Shown here in pieces: positions 51,820-63,671 of a DNA stretch of 64,000 bases. The DNA comes from Brachycybe producta. Its lineage: Eukaryota > Arthropoda > Diplopoda > Playtdesmida > Andrognathidae. The position numbers and the translations under genes were made by a program. Every line of letters starts with the position of its first letter. Position 1 is the first letter of the stretch. The notes beneath the pieces are model-generated. The model had not been told where the DNA came from. It was given only the letters and a program-made list of their open reading frames with translations, and did not search any database. The stretch spans positions 41,001-105,000 of the forward strand of contig JAUPFP010000176.1 of NCBI GenBank assembly GCA_036925085.1, written 5' to 3'.

Positions 51820-52613
51820 TTAAGAGGTTACATCGCAAAATTACTTCGAAAAATCTCCACAACGAGCGCTAGCATTGTTTTTTCTATGTAGCCCATAGAC
51901 CCAATGTTTAAGAAACAATGTGTTTTTAAAATACAAAGCAATCGCGGCAATATGTTTATTTTTCATATTTAAAGTTGTCCAATATTAAGTTTTCAAAGTG
52001 CAATGTGCACTTCAAATATATGCTGACCGAGTGATAGAATGACAAAAAAATTGGTAAGTGCGGTTCTATTTTTAAAAACTATTTCAAAATCGCGAATTTT
52101 TAACTCTTATGTTAAACTCCATTGAGTACGCGCGCTCGTAAGCAAAAAAAACATCCATTAAAATGCTCGTAAAAATACCTAAAAATAATTTTAAAAAACC
52201 AGAAAAAATTCACCACATGCGCCAATGTGTTGGCTTCACTGTGGTTTTTTAAAATTATTTTAACCAACGTTTTAATGGATGTTTTTTTTTTCTTATTTGG
52301 GCGTACTCAATGGAGTTTAACATAAGAGTTAGAAATTCGCGATTTTGAAATAGTTTTTAAAAATAGAACCGCACTTACCAATTTGTTTGTCATTCTATCA
52401 CTCGGTCAGCATATATTTGAAGTGCACATTGCACTTTGAAAACTTAATATTGGACAACTTTAAATATGAAAAATTAACATATTGCAGCCGCGGCCTGTTT
52501 ATTTTAAAAATTAACGTTTTTTCTTTATCATCGGGTCTATAGACTCAATAGAAAAACGATGCTAGCGCTCTTTGCGGAAATTTTTAGAAGTAATTTTACG
52601 AATGTAGCCGCTT
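51820..52613. mobile_element. Foldback element (TTAA-type), copy 5
   Basis: Complete, about 790 bp. Starts TTAAGAGGTTACATCGCAAA and ends TTTACGAATGTAGCCGCTTA. The mirrored arms are especially clean around GGTAAGTGCGGTTCTATTTT. Confidence 0.9.
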
Positions 52614-52752
52614 AGGCTTGGTTCACACCATGAAGTAATTGCAGAAATAATGCGACTGACTCCAAAGTATCATCAACTGCAGTTTGTTGCAGTTGAATAA
52701 TTAAAACTGCATTGTTTCTACATTACTTTCCATTGTGTGAATCGGGGCTGCC
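52614..52752. mobile_element. ~140-bp MITE with GGCTTGGTTCACAC ends
   Basis: Left GGCTTGGTTCACACCATG, right CATTGTGTGAATCGGGGCT. The axis has CAACTGCAGTTTGTTGCAGTTG. It lies directly against the foldback element; a left-end relative is at 4322-4372. Confidence 0.65.
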
Positions 52753-53352
52753 ATAATTTCTGAAAACTAAATGGATACGCGTTCAACATCTAATCAATTA
52801 CTTCCGACTTTCTTTGAAAACTAATTAAATCGAGTATAAAAACCATTTCCTGTGTTATATATATTTTTTTTAGTTAAAAAAAATGAAACTCGTTCATAAA
52901 ACTCATTACAGAATTACTTTTCAAAAACATAATTCAAAAGAAACCCAATCGAGGTTTTTTTTCCATTGTTATTTAAAGTTAAAAACAATTCTCCATGTTC
53001 AGAAAGACAGACAGGCAGACATGGCCCTTGGGTTAGTTAAGTCCAGTCCTCCGAAAATTTTGTTTTTGCGTGCAATTTACCCCAAAATTTTGCAATATAT
53101 ACTTCCCCCCCCCTACCCCTACAAAATTTTTCCAATTCAAAAATTTGCCTTAATTTTTTTTTTCTCTCTCTTTATTTTTCAAGTAAACCGTTTAAATTTT
53201 GTTGACAGGCCTTAATTTTAGCAGTCGGTGGTGGCTCGACATCGTCTCTTGTTTGAGACAGACAAAACAAGAAATAAGAACTTTCATGGGATAGGGTGAG
53301 AAGGGGGGAAGGGGAGGTGAAACGGCACCACAGAAATGCATGAGGCTCTTAA
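52753..53352. other. No gene seen
   Basis: AT-rich. The 110-codon frame at 52883-53215 is low complexity without domains. Confidence 0.5.
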
Positions 53353-53660
53353 AGCCTGGAACACACGTACACGCGGAATTCCGATCAGAAAATCACAACA
53401 GAATATTTAAATGAGAAAATTTTCCATAAAAAGTGAACGGAAAATTCATTACAAATGAGTTGAACAAAAGCTCAGACTTTTTCCGTTCTCAAAATATTCC
53501 GTTCAAATATCCACCACCAATCAGAAAGAAGCATGTAAATATAAATATAATGTTTTCTTTTCTTGCTCAATAGAGGGTGCGTACAACTTTCCTCATTGCT
53601 CATTACTTTTCTTCCTATTTTCTTTTTCCTTCGCGGAATTCCGCGCGTGTGCAAAACACA
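53353..53660. mobile_element. ~300-bp element with CGCGGAATTCCG ends
   Basis: Left ACACACGTACACGCGGAATT, right CGGAATTCCGCGCGTGTGC, which are near complements. Inner words TTTTCCGTTC and GAACGGAAAA also pair. Confidence 0.65.
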
Positions 53661-54155
53661 GAAAAACCTCTCATCACGTGCACGTTTTCATGTTAGCTGT
53701 GCGCCGTAAACGGACACTCAGCTCAGATCTGTCTTTGAATGTTATTTTGCTGTGTGCCGTGTACCATGTTTGTATTCATGTGAACGTCATCTCTTTTCAG
53801 CCAATAGGATTGTCACAAAATAACAGACGTAAAATTTGCTTATCTCGAAAGGGAGCAAATTCCCCAACCTCACAACGAAATTTACAGTTTTTTTTTTACT
53901 TGTATTTTTGAGAAAAACAGGGCCCTAGACAAAAACCATTTTTATACCAAAACGATCGCAGTGCTTACATTCGGAGAAATTTTGTACTAAACACTGCATC
54001 TCAGGGTTGGCAATGTTTTCCCTAAGGGTGGTATTTCCCCGGATATTACCACGGTATTTACCATCTGGGAATAATGGCTTTTTTCCAGTTTTAGTCTTTA
54101 GACAATTTCAATTTTAAGGCAATTTTTTTTTGGCTCATACAGTCTGATTTTGCAC
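53661..54155. other. Repeat fragments, no gene
   Basis: 53889-53925 matches an end of the 7842 foldback. 53930-54002 is a reversed end of the 35775/54156 TTAA family, so fragments of two MITEs abut here. Confidence 0.5.
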
Positions 54156-54675
54156 TTAAGAGCCTACATACAGTGTTTAGTTGAAAATTTCTCAGAATGT
54201 AGGCGCTGCGATCGATTTTGATTGAAAAACTGTTTTTTAACGTTTTTTTCCAGGTTTCACGTCATATAATAATTAATTGAAAAATAATTTCGCGTGTTAA
54301 GCTTATAAAAAGGAAACATCGTGAAGCCAATAGATTAATGCACGTGCTCATTATTATGTGATTGTTCTAAGTCGTTTTAATGGGAGTTCTTCAAATGTTT
54401 GTGGGGCGGTTTTTTGGCCCTATGGGAATTAACATGGAGTTAAAAAAACGAACGACTTTGAACCTTGTTTAAAAATAGAAGGACCTTTTCAAAAATTATA
54501 TAAATCGAGCAATTACAGAACGATGCTTTTTTATTGCATTTTGCGCTTTACTGTATTTGAATTGAGCGATTGTGAGGCGATTTCTTGCAGTTTTAGTAAC
54601 ACCATATAAGAACACTCATTTGTCTCGTTGTCGTCTGCTCAAAACAACAAGATGGACGTGGATCTAGGCTCTTAA
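54156..54675. mobile_element. ~520-bp TTAA element (AGAGCCTA ends), copy 2
   Basis: Bounded by TTAAGAGCCTACATACAG and GGATCTAGGCTCTTAA. Internal order is the same as 35775-36276. Confidence 0.85.
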
Positions 54676-55281
54676 CACTTTCTTTCCATACAGTTAATTT
54701 TCCACATCCATCACGATGTTTTTCAAAGTGATCATGAATAGGATCTATTGGTCTTCCACCCCTGTTCCTATTTTGTAATTTAAGTAAAAATAGGTTTTCC
54801 GTAAAATACACAAACTTAAAAAATTAAAAAATAGTGACCAGAATCCAGATAGCCATATATGTAACTGAAGTTGGCATTTGACTCGTGCAGCAATACGTCA
54901 TTTCTGTTTCCACTCTAGAAGCGGTTACTCCCTAGCAGGGTAACCAAAATCAAAAGTGTGGCAGAAAATATAAGCGCTTCCTAGTTTGTATTGCATTCAA
55001 TTCTATGCTTTCTATACTTTCTTCTAGTCTTTCTTCGCATTACAGTATATGATTATTACAGCCTCAAATTAAAATTTTCAATGACATGAATGTCACTTTT
55101 TAATAAGATAATATCAACAAAAGCTTATAGTACTAAATGAAAAAAAGCATAATAGTTCCCCCCCCCCCTCGGTTTTAGCTGGTAAAAACCGGTTGGAACT
55201 GGTATTTACAAGTGCCCTGTCCTTTACCGGTTTTTCTCGGGATTTTGCCAACCCTGCTGCATCTATTCTCTTAATAATTTC
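54676..55281. other. No gene seen
   Basis: AT-rich with a C-run at 55160. Mirrored GGTAAAAACCGGTT / AACCGGT-like words near 55180-55240 hint at a small inverted repeat. Confidence 0.45.
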
Positions 55282-55706
55282 TTAAACTGATGCTACACGT
55301 AGCAACAGTCAAGCAACAATACTAGTTGTAGCAACAGTAGTTTCCTATTTGTTGCAAGCAACACCTATGATACATGTTGCAACGTTCATGAAACTTACAT
55401 GAAAGCAACAACCAATGAAACAAAGAGGTTGTGAGCCAAAGACTGGAGACATTTTGTTTCGTCTTCCTCTTCTTCATCAGTTGAAAATTTGAACTAGTCA
55501 TGTGATTTTTCAAGCCGTTTTTATTGGCTGTTGGCTGAAATGGTTGCTCGAAAATAGAACCAAGTTCTATTTAAAAATTCTGTTGCTTTCAATCTGTGAG
55601 CAACAATTTGGGTTTGTTGCTGTTTCAACTTTCACGAAACAATCGAGCAACACAGCTATGTTGCTCTAAAGTTGCTGAATTGTTGCTACTTGTAGCATCG
55701 GCTTAA
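55282..55706. mobile_element. ~425-bp TTAA element (GTTGCTACnnGTAGC ends)
   Basis: TTAA at both ends, then ACTGATGCTACACGTAGCAA and GTTGCTACTTGTAGCATCGG. Repeated GTTGC/GCAAC words run through it. Confidence 0.8.
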
Positions 55707-56758
55707 GACAAAGCAGTTAGGTAAAAAAAAAAACTTTTTCATTAAACTTCCTATCAAAAGGTTCATGAGTTTAGCACTATAGCCATTGACTGACCACGAC
55801 CTCAAATAATGGCCCGCGAGCCATAGTTTGGCCACCATCGTGCTCTCTATCTTAAAAGTCCATAATACAATATCTAATGTAGGTCCTAATAATAACATTA
55901 CCAATAAACCATCTGCCATCTCCTATAACATCATCAGAAATCGGCCAACCACTTTTTTAATTGTAGGGCCTATTTTTTTGGATTTTTTAAAGGACCCTCT
56001 CTCTCAACCTCCTCCTCCCCCTTTTTCATTTCCCCTATTCTATGTTATAAACACATATTTCTTTTGTTATTTTTTTAAAACATAAATGGGTCCAATTTTT
56101 TTTTAATGTTTTGTATGTTTCTTGGTGTTCTTTCCTCCCTTCCTTCCACCCACGGGCCATGATATAAACCAAACTTAATAATTGTCAAAATAACATATCT
56201 ATAGATGATTGGTGGTTTATCGTAAAAATCCATAGATCCGATCATCATCGAAAAAGAGGGAGGGGTATCTTTTAACAACAACAAAAAATGGGTTTCTCTA
56301 AAACCTAATGATTGGGTATTTTGGAGACAAAATCACAGAGTACAATAGAAAGAAAGAAGGAAAAAAACACCCTTCGTGAGGGTTTGTTTTTTTATCTTTT
56401 GAAACAAATATTTCAAACTTGTGTTGCTGTTGTTGTTGCTATTATTATTATAACATTATATTGAACAACAGGATTTGGTGCTAAAAACAGGAAGAAAAAC
56501 GTTTATTTTAAATTTTCTAACCTAAAATACAGATTAAATAAAAAAGCAAAAACACAGCTGCTTTTTAGAAAAAAAGAAAACCCCCAAAAATCATATCTTC
56601 TTTGTGGTTATCTCGATTGTTAAAAGGAACAAAACACCTTTTGTAATGTTTTATTTAATAGTTTTAAAAGAAAACTTAATACAAGGTGTTCACAAATAAA
56701 CAATCTTAAAGAGACCATTACCTCCAGAAATATCTTGTTCAAAATATTATCAAGACTT
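55707..56758. other. No gene seen
   Basis: AT-rich, polypyrimidine stretches. The frames at 55686-56284 are not recognisable. Confidence 0.5.
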
Positions 56759-57060
56759 ACCTAATACATTGTACACACACACACACACACACGAGTTAAA
56801 TGAATTCAAATTAAATGTGTTTAGGGTGAATTATACGGAATCCAGTTAAGGACATAAATCCAAATAAAAATTGACTTTTATTATTAATATTTTAAATTGA
56901 AATTACTAAATCAATATTTTGTTAATCGTTTATATTATTATATTTAAGTACTAACTCAATATTTTTCAGATTATTAACTGAATAAATTGAATTCGATATA
57001 TTGTTTGTTTGCATTTGACGAGGCTCTGAAGAACACGTTATCAGGTGTGTACTAGGTATA
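56759..57060 (+). mobile_element. TGTGTAC-ended MITE, copy 4
   Basis: As 50811-51120, but with a CA microsatellite grown from the terminal ACACAC (56772-56793) and a short deletion near the right end. Confidence 0.82.
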
Positions 57061-58577
57061 ACGATTGTCAAAACGATTTTTTAAAATTTAAAATAAGTCA
57101 TTAAAACCATAAAAAACTTGAATATGAAATGACCTTTCCTGAGTCACCCCAAACGGACGCCATTTTAAATTTCCAAAAACGAAAGTCTCCCCCCCCCCCC
57201 CCTTATTTATGTGGCAAAGGTTGTCACCTACACATTTCCAGATTCCTTAATAAAATATAGGTATTTTCCCTATTCCTATTCAACTCAATACAACCTTCCA
57301 ACGTGGGGAAATAATATCAAATATTAAATCCATATTAATTAGAAATGAAAGTAATGTTGAGCTGGTGATCGCAACACATCAGAATTCGAAGTAGAGGAGT
57401 AAACTTTGGGGGGGGGGGGTGGGGGGCTGGGGGGGGGGGGGGTTGTTGCCAACGCCCGTTGTTTGTGGGCGCATCTATATGATAAAGTCCATTTATATAA
57501 AAGTCAACTGATTTTTAATTTTTTAAAATTATATTAATCACTTATTTAAAATTTTAAAATCGATGACTAATTCTTGACAATATTTCGACAAGAAATTTCT
57601 GGAGGTAATAGGTCTCTTTAAGAACTATAGTGGAAATCGTTTAACACGAAATGGTAAGAATCGATATTATTTTTTTTTCGTGTTGAAAAAAACAATAGAG
57701 CCTTAGCGAGCTTTCGTACAAAATGAAATTTAATCGAAATTTATATGCAGTAGAGGAATGATTATCGGCACCGTCGGTTAACGGAACCGTCGATTATCGG
57801 ATTTTCGGCATTCTATAGATTTCCTCGGCATTATATACAATGCCTGCATTTCACACATTTGCCGCTAACATCGATAAGTAATTTAGAAAAGCAGAGAGAC
57901 ATATGGATGGTGGCCAGTTGTTGATGATAATTTCTCAATTAATTATTTTTTTTTTTTTCGAAAGGGGGAGAAAGAAAAAAAAAAAGAGATGAAAGTTGCC
58001 AAAAGGAAAGAAGACAAGAGAGGCGCTCAGGCGCCCCGCCCCCAATACTTGCATGCACCTTGTCACAATATGCAAATCGAAAATTAAAACTTGTCTTAAC
58101 AGTTATTTATTTTTAGAAGATGAAGAAGAAGAAGAAGAAAAAAAAAAATAGAAATAGACACAAAAAAAAGTGCGAAATGGAAAAAGGGTTATCAAATAAA
58201 TTGGGGTGGCGGGGCGAAAAATATGTTTTGCATATTACACACAGTAATAATAATAATAGGTGAAAACGGTGAGACGTTGAAAAACGAAGGAGGAGGAGGA
58301 GGAGGAGGAGGAGGAAGTTATATGTAGAAATTTAAAGAAAGAAAGAAAGTAGGAGCTCGGAAAATGTCACAACAACACAGTCAATGCATAGTAATGGCGC
58401 ACATAATTAATAGCTCTTAATTTGCATGATAATAACTGAGCTTTTATTTGGTTCTTCGCCATCATAAATCAATCTTGGAAACATGTTCCGTTCACTAAAT
58501 GCACAAATACATACATACATACATACAAACAGATCGCACAGACACTTGTACAAGCAGACACACACGCACATACAAAC
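57061..58577. other. No gene; simple repeats and G-rich tract
   Basis: C-run at 57188-57203, a G-rich tract at 57408-57443 (several G-runs separated by T or CT), GAAGAAG and GGAGGAG microsatellites (58120-58140, 58287-58314), and CATA repeats at 58508-58527. Confidence 0.55.
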
Positions 58578-58712
58578 ACAGGCAGTTGGGCACAGCCAAA
58601 AAAATTCTGTTAGCCACGCCCTTTTATGAGTATCAGACCAATAACAAAATCAAACACGTAACAAAGCTAAATAACCAATCAGAACGAACTTTTCTGGCTG
58701 CGCCCAACTGCT
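58578..58712. mobile_element. Short family H-like MITE
   Basis: Left ACAGGCAGTTGGGCACAGCC, right GGCTGCGCCCAACTGC. The interior has CACGCCCTTTTATGAG and AACCAATCAGAA. Confidence 0.65.
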
Positions 58713-58714
58713 TC

Positions 58715-59113
58715 TTGTTTTGGAACAGATATAGATGGAGTACCAATCGCTTTCCATCCCACACGAGGATTCTGCTGTGAATCTTAGTGAAAAATCCGTA
58801 CATGATTTTCTTCAATGTCTGCCCCCTTGGTTTATGTCCATATTGTGATCAACAGGAAGTTTATAAACCGGAAGTCATGAAACCGAGAATTCGTTCAATG
58901 TTACATAAGTCATTTCCGGCAAACGGCCTGATTGGTTGTTTGTCAGAAAGTTTACTTGAAAAGACTCTCAAAGTTAAACCCGTGCAACTCAATGAGACTT
59001 GAGTTTGAAACTAGTTAAAAGGAAATGTTGCATATCACACTATAAACAAGGGAGTTGCATGTCACATTGCACATTTGATTGCATTGGAGGTTGCTAGCGT
59101 AATAGCGGCTTAA
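58715..59113 (-). mobile_element. AAGTTGCATGTC-family element, reverse copy
   Basis: Minus-strand relative of 26191-26851, sharing GAGGTTGCTAGCGTAAT, GTTGTTTGTCAGAAAG and CCACACGAGGATTCTGCTGT (complement). It ends GGCTTAA. Confidence 0.65.
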
Positions 59114-59870
59114 AACAAAAAAAGGTGCACTCACACGCATACAATGACAGACAAAACATAAATAAACACACACAAACAGACAAAATCAGATCAGATAGAA
59201 AGAAAGAAAAAAAAAAGTAATTAAAAAATGAAAGAAAAATTTTAAACTCATAAAGAAAAAAAAATAAAGCAGATAAAAAAAAAAAGCAGAAAAGAAAGAA
59301 AGAAAAAATACTAATTCGCAAGCTGTTTTTCAAAAATTTTATCAATTAATAATCTTTCTAAAGTGGGTTGGAAAATGCTGAAACATTCTAGAAAGGGAGG
59401 AGAACATAAGAAATGTAAGATGGCGTCGTTAGCATCGTCGTCACTTATCAGCCACTTCCGTTTCCCCCTCCCAAACTCCACCTACAATTTTCATAACACG
59501 ATACAGAAGTAGATTTTTCAAAAAAATAAAATATCAAATAAATGAAAACCTCAACTTTTCTCTTTTTCCCCCTCTTAGCCATTTAAAAAACAACAACAAC
59601 AACAAAAAAAAAACATTAAATGATGCAAACACGTAAATAATTATAATTAATGACAACATTACTCTTTAACACATTTACCACCCACCTGTACACACACATT
59701 AATATATTTATTTTCATTCTTACGTTGCCATTACTTTCAGTAGAAGAAAAAAACCGTTTTCTAAAAAAAATTCTAAGATGGTAAAAGTAAACTTGGCAAC
59801 ACTGTCGTCACCACCAATAATATTCAACTAGTAAACCCGTAGTGCAACTTGCACGAAAGGAAAAGGACTA
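59114..59870. other. No gene seen
   Basis: A-rich low-complexity sequence; nothing else supported. Confidence 0.55.
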
Positions 59871-59872
59871 TA

Positions 59873-60395
59873 ATGCCTAGTTCTCACAACCTTCATGTAG
59901 CTCAGGCTAAGGACTTAGCCTATGTATACGGGTTGTGAGAACACACACTAGATGGTGGTCGATGTCAAATGTTAGCTAGGGTTAGGTAGCCTTGGTTACC
60001 CATATGTAGCCTACACATTATTTAGTGTGAATGCAAGAAAAAGTTAACTTGATCGTACGCCACCTAGTGGTCATAAATCTGAATAGAAAATGGCGTCATT
60101 CATTTTCTATTTCCATTGTTAGATGTTTCAGTCTATTTGCAATTCAGTTTTGTTAGTATGGACAATATCAGCCATTTTCCCTCCAATTATGTATACATTA
60201 TGCAGGCTATACACAGCACAATGTCCACACATAATGGCCAGTGCCAAATTTGTAAAAATGAATTAAATATGCTGTAGTGAGCGCCCCCCTTTAGGCAGGT
60301 CACGAAGCCCATATGTAGCTGCTCACATGTGAACACAGTCGTTTAGCCAAGGCTATTTTAGCTCGAGCTACAAGAAGGTTGTGAGAACTAGGCAT
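59873..60395. mobile_element. ~520-bp MITE with ATGCCTAGTTCTCACAAC ends
   Basis: Termini complementary for about 31 bp with one mismatch (left ATGCCTAGTTCTCACAACC, right the complement). Sub-terminal AGCTC/GAGCT words extend pairing. Non-coding. Confidence 0.88.
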
Positions 60396-60405
60396 AAGGC
60401 CTGCC

Positions 60406-61153
60406 TAGACACAGGCAATTAGAAATCAGGACAAACAGGAGTTGGCTCCGCCCCTTTTTATGACGACTGGCAACTTCTAAGTGGTTTGTTGTGTGGTTCG
60501 ACGTTGAAAAGGGCGGAGCATATGACTTCAGACTACATAACCAACCAATTAGAAGTTGCCAGTCGTCGTAAAAAGGGCGGAGCCAACTTCTGTTTGTCCC
60601 GATTTCTATTTGCCTGTTGCCTAGACCCCCTGAGCCGCTGCCATTAGCTGCCTTAGCCGATTTTTTTTTCGTACAGCTAAAATCCGCCGAATAATTTTAC
60701 GGCTAGCTGTTATCCAGCCGCTGAAAATAATTTCCACTTAGCCGAAAAAAGTTTATTATTATTTAATAAAATCGCAGGATTATATTTGGGAATGTCCTCT
60801 GGGTCAGTTGCAGTTGAGAGCATGTTCTCGATAACGTTTATGCAATGGCCGTCGTTTGTTCGTCGTTGAGGCCCGAAAAACTTAACTGTATTTCTTTTAT
60901 TCACGATAATTTTTAATTATTGCAACTTGAAAATTGGAATTTAAGTCCAGTGTCCTAAAAAATGAAATTACTTTCTTTATTAAAGTTTTTCTTTATTTTT
61001 TTCGCAACTTGAAGCGGCAAATAAGCCCAATATCCGCCGAATTTTAGCCCATCCGAATGCTGCCGGAAAAAAAATGTGGCGAAGTCTGACTTCCGCCGAA
61101 TTTTATCAGAAAATTTCCGAAAAACGTTAAAAAAAATATAGCTGAGAGGTCTA
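60406..61153. mobile_element. hAT-like element hosting a family G MITE
   Basis: Ends TAGAC-CCCCTGAGC (split by the insert) and GCTGAGAGGTCTA, flanked by the perfect 8-bp duplication GGCCTGCC (60398-60405, 61154-61161). It shares the TAGACC start with the 24785 element. The interior has GCCGCTG / AGCCGA words. No intact transposase. Confidence 0.8.
60411..60617. mobile_element. MULE-like MITE family G, copy 6
   Basis: Termini ACAGGCAATTAGAAATC and TTTCTATTTGCCTGT, with the perfect 9-bp duplication TGCCTAGAC (60402-60410, 60618-60626). The axis CRE is changed to TGACTTCAG. It is inserted five bases inside the hAT-like element. Confidence 0.92.
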
Positions 61154-62062
61154 GGCCTGCCCTAGACGTAACGTTCGTTAAATATATCCTACAACTAATT
61201 AAAATGTATTAATTTACCTGAACGAAGAGAAAAGAAAGATGGCGATTCAAAAAACCGCAAAAAGTACAAATATTCACCAAAAAAAGAAGGTTTAAACAAA
61301 AGTTGAATCGATTTCAACTTTTTTTTCAACGTCTTTTTGGCGAGTAATTGTAGTTTTTGTTTTGGAATTGAGGGCGCTCTATTGAATGGGCTTTTCTAAT
61401 ATCGGTGACGTTGTTATATTAGCCAACTAATAGAAATATGCATTAGCCTCGCTTCTCCCATAGGAAACACTGTTATTTTTCAACAGGTGAAATTTTTACA
61501 CAGTGAAATTTTTTTCGCCCCAATGGAAACAAGGCCTAAGAGATTTGTTATCAGTGATTAAAAAAAATGTAACTATTATATAATTAATAATTACTAGCAA
61601 CAGACTAATTTCGTAGAAAAAAAAGACAAATTGTCATATTGTATTACAGATTTAAAATTGTGTCTGATGAGGGGTAAATAGAGGAGGAGGAGGAGGAGGA
61701 GGAGGGGGGGGGGGTGTGAGAGGGTATGGTTATGGAGCTCCTAATCTGGAAAATGTGACTTTAATTAGTTATTTTTTTTCTCTCTTCATATAGGTATGAA
61801 TGCGAATTATATAATGTATGTGATTTTATGAAAGAAGGAGGGAGAAAAAAAAGATACTTTTTATCTCGACATTCACCAAATATTGCGGAATATGAATATG
61901 TTTAGAAGCTTATCAGAAAGCAAACACACAAGTTTTGCAAGTAGAAAACTGGAGAAAGGAAAATTGATTTCAGTCACAGGACCCAATCTCTCTTTCTGTC
62001 TGTCTATGTACATTTACATTATGTGTGTCCTTTATCATTATATGTCTATGTGTGTTCTCTAA
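61154..62062. other. No gene; repeat fragment and GGAGGA tract
   Basis: 61455-61541 matches the TGGAAACATGGCC family (CATAGGAAACACTG, CCCCAATGGAAACAAGGCC). A GGAGGA microsatellite running into a G-run lies at 61680-61715. Confidence 0.5.
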
Positions 62063-62252
62063 AGGCAAGTATGCCCAGCAGTAAAATTTTGTTGGTCCCG
62101 CCCTTTTATGAGCATCATCAATTTCTAATTGGTTTGTTACTTGGTCTGACGTCACAAGCCCCGTCCTCTTCAATCTCTAATTGGTTAATATTTGGTCTGA
62201 CATTCATAAAAGGGCGGGGCAAACAAAATTTCACTGCTGGGCACACTTGCCT
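62063..62252. mobile_element. MULE-like MITE family H, copy 2
   Basis: GGCAAGTATGCCCAGCAG and CTGCTGGGCACACTTGCC ends. The interior has CCGCCCTTTTATGAGCATC with mirror and CTGACGTCAC. Confidence 0.82.
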
Positions 62253-62295
62253 CTCTCTCTCTCTCTCTCTCTCTCTCCCCCCCCCCTTTCTCTAC

Positions 62296-62490
62296 ACAGG
62301 CACGTGTGGCCAGCACTAGCTTTTTCGTTTGCTCCACCCTTTTACGAGCGTCATCAATTTCTAATTGGTTTGTTACTTGGTCTGATGTCACATGCCCCAT
62401 CCTTATCAATCTCTAATTGGTTGATATTTGGTCTGACACTCATAAAAGAGCGGGGCAAACGAAAAGCTAGTGCTGGCCACACTTGCCTGT
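62296..62490. mobile_element. MULE-like MITE family H, copy 3
   Basis: ACAGGCACGTGTGGCCAGCA and the complementary AGTGCTGGCCACACTTGCCT. It follows copy 2 after a CT microsatellite and a C-run. Confidence 0.82.
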
Positions 62491-62559
62491 CTCTCTACAT
62501 AGCCATTATGTGTGGCTCCTTATTTCGTCTGTAGGTTGTGGGCGCTCTCTGAAGCAAAG

Positions 62560-62661
62560 ACAGTTCTGCCCAGCACTACGATTTCGTTTGCCCCGCCCTT
62601 TTATAAGCATCATCAATTTCTAATTGGTTTATTATTTTGTCTGATGTCACATGCCCCGCCC
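62560..62661. mobile_element. MULE-like MITE family H, copy 4 (half)
   Basis: ACAGTTCTGCCCAGCACTAC with only the left arm and axis, ending at CATGCCCCGCCCT. Confidence 0.7.
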
Positions 62662-62904
62662 TGGATGTGTGTTCCGTTCCATCTTTGTCGGATTAATAAA
62701 ACAAACACGAATATTAATTAAAAAAAATTCACCAATTCTCATAAACTAATACATGTCACAAATGATAAGTACAAGCTAATTAATAATTATTTCAAATTTA
62801 TTAATGCCTTTTTCTGTTGTATTTTCTTTCTGAACCATCTTTCCAAATAAATAAAAAAAAATCTTTATATTAGATTTTTCCAGAAAAACTGATTGATATC
62901 TGTT
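62662..62904. other. No gene seen
   Basis: AT-rich, nothing supported. Confidence 0.5.
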
Positions 62905-63180
62905 AGGCCCTTGGCACACAGGCGACTTTTGTAAGATTTTTCGATTATAAAATGAAGTCAATGGTCGCTGGGCCGTCGTCGCATTATTTTCTTTTCTATG
63001 AAAAGGCGCCAACCTTGTACTAAGGTTGCCGTCTTTCCATAGAAAATACATTGCGACGACAACCTTCGACTTCATTTTGTTGTCGAAAAGTCTTTCAAAA
63101 GCCGTTTGCATACCATGGCTCTTCGGCTCTTGGCACACGAGACGACTCTCGGAACACTTTTCAATCGCAAAATGAAGTCA
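62905..63180. mobile_element. Inverted-repeat element with CTTGGCACAC ends
   Basis: CCCTTGGCACACAGGCGACT with AAAATGAAGTCA on the left, complementary TGACTTCATTTT-type words on the right, and an axis with CCATAGAAAATACATTGCGA paired to TCGCATTATTTTCTTTTCTA. A second terminus follows at 63125-63180 and pieces recur at 63600-63650, interrupted by a GAACCGAACCG-rich segment (63190-63590). Confidence 0.55.
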
Positions 63181-63671
63181 GATTCTCGCCAAAGCCGAAC
63201 ACCTTGAGATGGTAGAACCGAACCGTTTCTAGTCGGTTCGAAACCGGTTTAATCAGTTCGCAATTTTTTTTTTTTGGAAACCAGTTCTGATCAGTTCGTC
63301 GATCTTGACGAACCAGTTCCCAATATGCATTAGCAGTTAAGCAAATCTGCTAAAGCGTTTGAACCAAGATCGACAAACTGATCAGAACCGGATCTCAATA
63401 TGCTTTGGCAGATTTTCGCAGCACATTAGTTAGAGGTGGCAAAGGGTAGAACCGAACCAAATCTACTCGGTAAGAAACCAGTTCGGAGAACCAGTTCTTA
63501 TCAGTTCGACCTATACTGACGAACTAGCTCTATCAGTTCCAGTAATTGGCGAACCAGTTCTACGAGTTCCAAACCGTTGACATCTCTACCAAAAACACCT
63601 TTGAATTCATTTTGCTGTCGAAAAGTGGTTTCAGAAGTCGACTGTGTGTGTGTTCCAACTTCCAACCCTTA

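Noticed and set aside
60710-60904. 64-codon minus-strand frame in the hAT-like element
   Set aside because: No hAT dimerisation or DDE signature could be seen; too short to call a transposase remnant.
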